From: Flavimaricola sp.
GTDB lineage: Bacteria; Pseudomonadota; Alphaproteobacteria; Rhodobacterales; Rhodobacteraceae
Direction: 5' to 3'
DNA: 5,115 bases
NCBI GenBank assembly: GCA_023300365.1
Contig: JALZWD010000318.1
Span: 1 to 5,115 of the forward strand
Below are positions 1-4,150 of the stretch, piece after piece (position 1 is the first letter of the stretch; each line of letters opens with the position of its first letter). The position numbers and the translations under genes are program-made. The notes under the pieces are model-generated. The model was not told the origin of the DNA and did no database searches. It worked only from the letters and a program-made list of their open reading frames with translations.

Positions 1-303
1 TCGGCGGCGATCACGGTGATTGTGGCAAGCTGGTTGGGCCTCCCGGTCAGCTCGACGCATATCGCCGTTGGTGGCGTGTTTGGCGTTGGGTTCTTTCGGG
101 AATGGGATGCCGCGCGCCGTATGCGCAAGGCAAGCGTTGCGGTGCCTGATCTGCCCCAGCAGGCCCCTCAAGAGCGCCAGCGACGCAAATTGGTGCGCCG
201 TAACCACTTTATGACGATCATTGCGGCTTGGGTAATCACGGTGCCTGCGGCGGCGTTCATCTCGGCGATGATCTTCTTTGTGATCCGTGCGATTGCGACC
301 TGA
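1..303 (+). CDS. PiT-family inorganic phosphate transporter, C-terminal fragment
   Basis: This is the last 100 codons of an inner-membrane phosphate permease of the PiT family (low-affinity phosphate uptake coupled to H+ or metal-phosphate). The gene enters from the left and is open in frame 1 to a TGA at 301-303. The visible start of the fragment carries the family's C-terminal signature: A-S-W-L-G-L-P-V-S-S-T-H followed by a glycine-rich V-G-G-V-F-G-V-G helix. After it come a hydrophilic, arginine- and glutamine-rich loop (about residues 30-65 of the fragment) and a final hydrophobic helix, I-I-A-A-W-V-I-T-V-P-A-A-A, ending near the C-terminus. This loop plus a last helix is usual for PiT proteins. 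An ATG at 205 and a GTG at 16 are internal and should not be read as starts. The gene has its own terminator just downstream. The family assignment is firm; substrate preference and the upstream partner (often a PhoU-like protein) cannot be seen. Confidence 0.88.
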   Translation, partial: SAAITVIVASWLGLPVSSTHIAVGGVFGVGFFREWDAARRMRKASVAVPDLPQQAPQERQRRKLVRRNHFMTIIAAWVITVPAAAFISAMIFFVIRAIAT

Positions 304-309
304 ACTCTA

Positions 310-337
310 TTGAATTGATCCACTATTGATATATCTT
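310..337 (+). promoter_or_regulatory. possible sigma70-like promoter for the riboswitch-ribN transcript
   Basis: TTGAAT at 310-315 and TATCTT at 332-337 each match four of six bases of the -35 and -10 consensus and are 16 bp apart. Transcription would start near 344, inside the left arm of the upstream gene's terminator (340-348). The ribN transcript could then not form that terminator, although it starts ahead of the T-tract. The geometry is attractive, but the match is modest and no alternative promoter between 300 and 380 is clearly better. This is inference from sequence only. Confidence 0.27.
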
Positions 338-339
338 TG

Positions 340-371
340 CGTCGGCCCTAACATGAGGGGCCGGCGTTTTT
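340..371 (+). terminator. Rho-independent terminator of the phosphate transporter gene
   Basis: The arms 340-348 (CGTCGGCCC) and 358-366 (GGGCCGGCG) form a 9-bp GC-rich stem with one G-U pair and a 9-nt loop. Five T residues follow directly (367-371). It lies 37 nt after the transporter's stop codon and just before the riboswitch at 381, so it insulates the two units. Confidence 0.82.
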
Positions 372-380
372 GTCGGTGGA

Positions 381-510
381 CGTTCTCAGGGCGGGGCGAA
401 ATTCCCCACCGGCGGTCATAGCCCGCGAGCGCCTTGGGCCGATGTCCAAGGGTCAAGCAGATCTGGTGTAACTCCAGAGCCGACGGTCATAGTCCGGATG
501 AGAGAGAGCG
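381..510 (+). promoter_or_regulatory. FMN riboswitch aptamer (RFN element)
   Basis: The conserved RFN core is present in order. P1 is CGTTCTC (381-387) with GAGAGCG (504-510), 7 bp with one G-U. It is followed by AGGGCGGGG and the GGGG/CCCC stem (393-396 with 404-407), then ACCGGCGGT and AGCCCGCGAGC. The variable stem is CCTTGG/CCAAGG (432-437 with 446-451). Next come AGCAGATCTGG with the CTGG/CCAG stem (463-466 with 474-477), then GAGCCGACGGT with the GAC/GTC stem (482-484 with 492-494), and finally CCGGATGAGA. FMN elements bind flavin mononucleotide and switch off riboflavin synthesis or uptake genes in cis. Here the downstream gene is a membrane transporter, so the element probably lowers riboflavin import when FMN is plentiful. 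Every conserved block is intact, so the aptamer is very likely functional. Confidence 0.97.
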
Positions 511-515
511 GGAAT

Positions 516-581
516 GCGCGGTGCTTTTGGGCGCCGTGTTTGTCCTGTCTTTGCCTTGGGGATCATGCGCAAAGAAAGGAT
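516..581 (+). promoter_or_regulatory. Riboswitch expression platform with Shine-Dalgarno sequestering hairpin
   Basis: Two potential hairpins follow the aptamer. The first pairs 516-524 with 531-539 (9 bp including several G-U pairs, 6-nt loop) and is followed by only a few T residues, so it is a poor terminator. The second pairs 542-554 with 569-581: GTCCTGTCTTTG against CAAAGAAAGGAT plus one further C-G, with one G-A mismatch and one G-U. Its 3' arm contains the Shine-Dalgarno AAAGGA (575-580) of the start codon at 588, so closing it would block translation. A weak competing pairing is possible between the P1 3' strand and its neighbour (504-513) and 543-552, nine pairs of which four are G-U. 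That would couple P1 formation to Shine-Dalgarno exposure. The pairings are seen in the sequence; the switching mechanism is inferred. Confidence 0.6.
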
Positions 582-587
582 GTTTGC

Positions 588-1439
588 ATGACCCTTATGA
601 TTGAAACGCGCGCGCCCTTTGGGGCGGTGCTTATGGTGGGGGCCGGGGTGGCCTTTGCGGTGGTGAATGTGGCTGTTCAAGGGGCCACGATGCTGTTTGG
701 CGCATCACCAATTGCGGTGGTGTTCTGGCAATATTTGATTGCGTTATTGGTGTGCTTGCCAATGCTTGACCTGCGCCAAGCATGGCGTGCGGGGAACGTG
801 CGTTGGCATTTACTGCGGGCAGGCCTGGCCGTGGTGGGCGTTCAGTTTTGGGTCTATGGCCTCAGCTTTGTGCCGATTTGGCAGGCGATCTCGCTTATTC
901 TGTTATCGCCGTTTTTCGTGACCCTCGGCGCAGGCCTAGTCTTGGGCGAACGTGTGACGTGGCATCGCTGGGCGGCAGTTGTCACCGGGATTATGGGGGG
1001 ATGCATTGTTTTGGCCCCTTGGTCAGAGGCCTTCTCAACGGCGGCGCTGTATCCGGTTTTGGCGGCATTGTTCTGGGCGGGGTCGTCGTTGGTGACCAAA
1101 CATCTTGCAAAGGACGAGGATGCGGCCGTGCTGACCGTGTGGTTGCTGGCACTTTTGGTTCCGGTCAATTTTGGCCTTGCTTGGGGTGGCGGTTTTGCTG
1201 TGCCTGCATGGCATTTGATCCTTTTGGCCGGTGTGGCAACCGCGGCGGCGCAATTTGCCTTGGCGGCGGCTTACCGGCGCGCTGATGCGGCCTATCTGCA
1301 GCCGTTTGACCACCTCAAGCTGCCGATGAACCTCTTGTTCGGTTTCGTGGCGTTTGGGTTTGCGCCCGAAGGCTGGATTTGGGGGGGTGTTGCTCTGATC
1401 CTCGCCGCAGGTATGGGCCTGATGTGGTCAGAGCGATAA
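588..1439 (+). CDS. ribN: EamA/DMT-superfamily transporter, probable riboflavin importer RibN
   Basis: This 283-residue inner-membrane protein has about ten hydrophobic helices, near residues 11-31, 41-60, 76-92, 97-118, 126-143, 152-170, 180-197, 207-228, 235-257 and 263-280. This is the duplicated five-helix EamA layout of the drug/metabolite transporter superfamily. The first repeat ends in the typical G-E-R-V-T-W-H-R-W segment before a glycine-rich helix. RibN proteins, described in Rhizobium leguminosarum and other proteobacteria, are about this size and can sit behind FMN riboswitches; they import riboflavin. The complete riboswitch upstream is the main reason for this call over a generic DMT exporter. 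The start at 588 has AAAGGA 7 nt upstream and starts directly at the first helix. The ATG at 498 lies inside the riboswitch P1 region and cannot be the start. The gene is a single-gene unit ending in TAA 9 nt before a strong hairpin. Family is firm; substrate is inferred from regulation. Confidence 0.87.
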   Translation: MTLMIETRAPFGAVLMVGAGVAFAVVNVAVQGATMLFGASPIAVVFWQYLIALLVCLPMLDLRQAWRAGNVRWHLLRAGLAVVGVQFWVYGLSFVPIWQAISLILLSPFFVTLGAGLVLGERVTWHRWAAVVTGIMGGCIVLAPWSEAFSTAALYPVLAALFWAGSSLVTKHLAKDEDAAVLTVWLLALLVPVNFGLAWGGGFAVPAWHLILLAGVATAAAQFALAAAYRRADAAYLQPFDHLKLPMNLLFGFVAFGFAPEGWIWGGVALILAAGMGLMWSER

Positions 1440-1448
1440 GGCCATCGT

Positions 1449-1480
1449 GTAAGGTGCGGGATGCCGCACCTTACTTTGTT
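1449..1480 (+). terminator. Hairpin terminator between convergent genes
   Basis: GTAAGGTGCGG (1449-1459) and CCGCACCTTAC (1464-1474) form a perfect 11-bp stem with a GATG tetraloop. On the + strand TTTGTT follows (1475-1480), so it should end the ribN transcript. The gap between the two convergent stop codons is only 44 bp, so the same hairpin probably also protects the 3' end of the minus-strand aminotransferase mRNA. In that direction no U-tract follows, and termination there would be weaker. Confidence 0.75.
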
Positions 1481-1483
1481 GCC

Positions 1484-2866
1484 TTAGGTGCCGTAGACGA
1501 CGCGGCCAATTGCTTCGTCCACTCCGCTGATGATGTGGTCGATGTCGTCTTTGGTGGCGATCAAGGCCGGGGCGAACAGCAGGGTGTTGTTGAACCCCGG
1601 AAGCGAGCGGTTGGTGCCGCCGATAATCACGCCTTGGGCCATACAGTCACCAACGATGCCATAAGTGATCGCCTCGTCTACCGGCTCTTTTGTCTCGCGG
1701 TCTTTGACCAATTCGATGCCTTGGAACAGGCCCATGCCGCGGGTGTCGCCGATGCAATCATATTTATCCATCAGCTCGGCTGTTTTCGAGGCCAGATAGT
1801 CGCCCATACGCACCGAATTGCCCGTCAGGTCTTCGTCTTCGATGATTTTCATATTCTCAAGTGCCGCTGTTGGGCCCGCGGTACAGCCACCAAATGTCGA
1901 GATATCGCGGAAGTACGACATGCGGTCTGTGTCATCCTTGAACTGGTCGAACACCGCGTTGGTGGTCACACAGCAAGAGATCGCGGCATAGCCCGAGGCC
2001 ACGCCTTTGGCCATTGTCACGATATCAGGCTGGACCCCGAATTGTTGATAGCCAAACCATGTGCCGGTGCGGCCAAGACCGCAAACCACTTCGTCAATGT
2101 GCAACAGGATTTCGTATTTCTTGCAAATCTCCTGCACCTTTTCCCAATAGCCTTTGGGGGGCACGATAATGCCGCCGCCTGCGGTGATCGGCTCAAGGCA
2201 CAAGGCGCCCACGGTTTCGGGGCCTTCGCGCAGGATCACCTCTTCGATGGCCTCGGCGGCTTTGATGCCATATTCTTCGCCTGCCATGCCGTCTTGGGCG
2301 CGGTACTCAAGGCAATGGGGCACTTTGACAAAGCCCGGGGTAAAGGGGCCGTATTGCGCATTGCGTTCTTCTTGGCCGCCAGCCGAGAGGCACGCGATTG
2401 TTGTGCCGTGGTAATCGCGGTCGCGGTAAAGAATCTTCGACTTCTTGCCGCCATGGTACTTGTGGCTGATCTGGCGGACCATCTTAAAGGCTTTCTCGTT
2501 CGCCTCGGAGCCAGAGTTGGCATAATATACGCGGTCAAGGCCGGGCATTTTCTCGAGCAAGCGTTTGGAAAAGTTGGCGCCGGGAATTGAGCCTGCGGTG
2601 CCCGCGAAATAGCACATTTTAACCAGTTGGTCGCGCACGGCGTCGGCGATCTGCTCGCGGCCATAGCCGACGTTTACGGTCCAGACGGCGCCCGAAACAC
2701 TGTCGATGTGCTCTTTGCCTGTAATGTCCCAAACCTTCATGCCTTTGCCTTCGACGATGATACGAGGATCAACGGTTTCAAAGGGCTTGTGCTGCATCAA
2801 ATGATGCCAAACATGGGCGCGGTCGGCTTCGATTACGTTGCGGGGATCGTTTTGCATCAAGTCCAT
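1484..2866 (-). CDS. tpa: Class III PLP aminotransferase, taurine:pyruvate aminotransferase type
   Basis: This 460-residue cytosolic fold-type I omega-aminotransferase has the usual family length. Visible PLP-site features are N-S-G-S-E-A-N at 117-123, D-Y-H-G-T-T at 151-156, L-E-P at 224-226, H-I-D-E-V-V-C-G with Asp258, the Schiff-base lysine Lys287 in T-M-A-K-G, and S-T-F-G-G at 323-327. The N-terminal A-D-R-A-H-V-W-H-H and the V-C-G-x-G-R-T-G stretch resemble taurine:pyruvate aminotransferases (Tpa; taurine + pyruvate to sulfoacetaldehyde + alanine) from Bilophila and roseobacters more than the Pseudomonas beta-alanine:pyruvate enzyme, as I recall those sequences. No xsc, tauR or taurine transporter is visible, so the substrate is uncertain. 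With preT nearby, beta-alanine or beta-aminoisobutyrate are alternatives. The start at 2866 is chosen because AGGAG lies 7 nt upstream. An in-frame extension to 2950 or 3019 would use AGA, AGA and AGG codons and lacks a good ribosome site. All catalytic residues are intact. Confidence 0.8.
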   Translation of the reverse strand: MDLMQNDPRNVIEADRAHVWHHLMQHKPFETVDPRIIVEGKGMKVWDITGKEHIDSVSGAVWTVNVGYGREQIADAVRDQLVKMCYFAGTAGSIPGANFSKRLLEKMPGLDRVYYANSGSEANEKAFKMVRQISHKYHGGKKSKILYRDRDYHGTTIACLSAGGQEERNAQYGPFTPGFVKVPHCLEYRAQDGMAGEEYGIKAAEAIEEVILREGPETVGALCLEPITAGGGIIVPPKGYWEKVQEICKKYEILLHIDEVVCGLGRTGTWFGYQQFGVQPDIVTMAKGVASGYAAISCCVTTNAVFDQFKDDTDRMSYFRDISTFGGCTAGPTAALENMKIIEDEDLTGNSVRMGDYLASKTAELMDKYDCIGDTRGMGLFQGIELVKDRETKEPVDEAITYGIVGDCMAQGVIIGGTNRSLPGFNNTLLFAPALIATKDDIDHIISGVDEAIGRVVYGT

Positions 2867-2873
2867 GGCGGCG

Positions 2874-2878
2874 CTCCT
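2874..2878 (-). promoter_or_regulatory. Shine-Dalgarno site fixing the aminotransferase start
   Basis: On the minus strand TTAGGAG ends 7 nt before the ATG at 2866-2864. The same 7-nt spacing is seen for the other genes here: AAAGGA before 588, GGAG (3143-3146) before 3154, and GGAG (4140-4143) before 4151. This supports the shorter 460-residue protein over the longer in-frame openings at 2950 and 3019. Confidence 0.75.
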
Positions 2879-2909
2879 AAATTTCTCGCGTTGACGAATT
2901 ACAGCAGGG

Positions 2910-3034
2910 GTGGGCGCCGAATCTCTTCTTGCCCACATGTCTTTGGACATAGTCTTCGATGCTTGATGGCTCTGCCAATAGGGCCAGATCAACATGCCCA
3001 TACGTCCAAAATGTCTCATTTTTGGGCGTTTTTT
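2910..3034 (+). ncRNA. Candidate structured small RNA or leader/attenuator of unknown family
   Basis: Four adjacent hairpins can form in + strand RNA. They are GTGGGC/GCCCAC (2910-2915 with 2931-2936), ATGTC/GACAT (2937-2941 with 2946-2950), TTGAT-GGCTCT with AGGGCC-ATCAA (2963-2973 with 2980-2992, 11 bp with a 2-nt bulge), and a terminator stem (3002-3011 with 3020-3029) followed by T residues. The two larger stems each contain one G-U pair (2971-2982 and 3005-3026). On the minus strand these become A-C mismatches, which favours a + strand RNA. The array lies between two divergent genes, starts 44 nt from the aminotransferase start codon, and ends 120 nt before the sugar dehydrogenase. It could be a free sRNA, an RNA antisense to the aminotransferase leader, or an attenuator for the dehydrogenase. 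I found no convincing promoter; TTGACG at 2891-2896 is a -35-like box without a good -10. I recognise no known RNA family. Confidence 0.35.
3002..3034 (+). terminator. Rho-independent terminator-like hairpin in a divergent intergenic region
   Basis: ACGTCCAAAA (3002-3011) pairs with TTTTGGGCGT (3020-3029), a 10-bp stem with one G-U and an 8-nt loop. T residues run through 3029-3034. On the minus strand the hairpin is followed by no U-tract. No annotated + strand gene ends upstream of it, because the genes on either side diverge, so whatever RNA it terminates is not explained by the protein genes. Confidence 0.55.
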
Positions 3035-3153
3035 GCGACCAGATTTCCCCTAAGACGCTGATAAATATTGTTTTTAATTTTTGTGCCATTGGGTTATTGC
3101 GGCCCCGATGGTTTTCTATCTTATGGGTGCAAACCACTTGGCGGAGCTTGGGC

Positions 3154-4065
3154 ATGTCAGAGAAAATTGCATTGGTGGGCATCGGGAAAATCGCTGTCGA
3201 CCAACATATTCCGGCAATCACCGCCAGCAATGAGTGGACCTTGGCTGCAACGGTCAGCCGCTCTGCGACTGTGGAGGGGGTTGAGGGCTTCGCTGATATC
3301 AATGCGATGCTTGCCGCGCGGCCCGATATCAATGTGGTGTCGCTTTGTCTGCCGCCGCAACCGCGATTTGCCTATGCCGAGGCCTGTTTGCAGGCCGGGC
3401 GGCATGTCATGCTTGAAAAGCCGCCCGGCCAGACCATCGCCGAAGTCCAAGCGCTTGAGGCTTTGGCAACGTCGAAGGGCGTCACGCTCTATGCAACATG
3501 GCACAGCCGGGCCGCGAAGGGTGTGGCGGCCGCCAAAGCCTGGCTGTCGGACAAAGCCGTGCAGCGCGCCCACATCACATGGCGCGAGGACGTGCGCAAA
3601 TGGCATCCCGATCAGGATTGGGTGTTTGAACCCGGTGGCATGGGGGTGTTTGATCCGGGCATCAATGCCCTGTCGATCCTGACGGAAATCTTGCCCCAAC
3701 CGGTTCATTTGGTGGGGGCTGAGCTATCCTTTCCGGCCAATCGCGATACGCCTATCGCCGCCGACCTGCGATTTTCGGGCGGTGTGACCGCGGAATTTGA
3801 TTGGCGACAACAGGGGCCGCAAAGTTGGAACATTGATGTTGCGACTGTTGCGGGAACGGTACAATTGCGCGATGGCGGCAACCGAATGATGATTGATGGC
3901 AATCCGGTAGCGGGCGGTGATTTGGATGAATATCCAACGCTTTATGCCCAGATGGCCAGATGTTTGCGCGCCGGTGTCTCGGATGTCGATTTGTCGCCGA
4001 TGGTGCATGTGGCCGATGCCTTTTCTTTGGGCAAACGGCAAGAAGTTGAGCCATTTCACTTCTGA
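3154..4065 (+). CDS. Gfo/Idh/MocA-family aldose 1-dehydrogenase (L-arabinose/D-galactose type)
   Basis: This 303-residue cytosolic NAD(P)-dependent dehydrogenase oxidises the anomeric carbon of an aldose to the lactone, the first step of non-phosphorylative arabinose or De Ley-Doudoroff galactose breakdown. The Rossmann start G-I-G-K-I-A-x-D-Q-H-I-P-A-I (9-22), E-K-P-P-G (88-92), W-H-S-R (116-119) and the run W-H-P-D-Q-D-W followed by E-P-G-G-M-G-V-F-D-P-G-I-N (150-171) closely match Azospirillum brasilense L-arabinose 1-dehydrogenase and Pseudomonas galactose 1-dehydrogenase as I recall them. Lys89, His117, Asp167 and Asn171 fall where the family's catalytic residues are expected, with an offset of two from the Azospirillum Lys91, Asp169 and Asn173. 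The start at 3154 has GGAG 7 nt upstream and begins with the Rossmann strand; the open frame back to 2959 is not needed. No lactonase, dehydratase or sugar transporter is adjacent, so arabinose versus galactose (or fucose) cannot be settled. Confidence 0.86.
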   Translation: MSEKIALVGIGKIAVDQHIPAITASNEWTLAATVSRSATVEGVEGFADINAMLAARPDINVVSLCLPPQPRFAYAEACLQAGRHVMLEKPPGQTIAEVQALEALATSKGVTLYATWHSRAAKGVAAAKAWLSDKAVQRAHITWREDVRKWHPDQDWVFEPGGMGVFDPGINALSILTEILPQPVHLVGAELSFPANRDTPIAADLRFSGGVTAEFDWRQQGPQSWNIDVATVAGTVQLRDGGNRMMIDGNPVAGGDLDEYPTLYAQMARCLRAGVSDVDLSPMVHVADAFSLGKRQEVEPFHF

Positions 4066-4076
4066 TTTCGGCCGAT

Positions 4077-4102
4077 ATAAAATTTACCAATTGATAAAAT
4101 TT
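4077..4102 (+). repeat. 9-bp direct repeat in the preT upstream region, possible operator or promoter
   Basis: ATAAAATTT occurs at 4077-4085 and again at 4094-4102, 17 bp apart start to start, inside an AT-rich patch that contrasts with the GC-rich genes around it. TTGATA at 4091-4096 matches five of six -35 bases and overlaps the second copy, but no good -10 follows 16-18 bp later. TATAAA (4076-4081) and TAAAAT (4095-4100) resemble -10 boxes without good partners. The patch probably contains the preT promoter or a regulator site, but I cannot assign either. Confidence 0.35.
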
Positions 4103-4150
4103 CAGCTTGTGTCACTCTTGGATCAGCCAAGCCCTTGACGGAGCAAGATG

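Noticed and set aside
516..541. Hairpin after the riboswitch as a classical transcription terminator
   Set aside because: The stem relies on several G-U pairs and is followed by only three consecutive T residues before the tract is broken. The Shine-Dalgarno sequestering stem just downstream is a better explanation, though weak termination cannot be excluded.
498..587. In-frame ATG at 498 as an earlier start for the RibN gene
   Set aside because: It lies inside the FMN aptamer's closing region, has no placed ribosome site, and adds a cysteine-rich non-family peptide. The ATG at 588 has AAAGGA at 7 nt and starts at the first membrane helix.
1379..2590. 403-residue open frame on the + strand, antisense to the aminotransferase
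   Set aside because: It is the codon-position shadow of the well-supported minus-strand gene. Its translation shows no recognisable domain, and it starts inside ribN.
2867..3019. N-terminal extension of the aminotransferase to ATG codons at 2950 or 3019
   Set aside because: The extension uses AGA, AGA and AGG codons, lacks a good ribosome site, and runs through the hairpin-rich region. AGGAG stands 7 nt before the ATG at 2866. A peptide starting at 2950 does look somewhat coding-like, so the rejection is not absolute.
2959..3153. Upstream in-frame extension of the sugar dehydrogenase
   Set aside because: The extra residues have no resemblance to the family and pass through the terminator hairpin. 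The Rossmann start follows directly from the ATG at 3154, which has GGAG at 7 nt.
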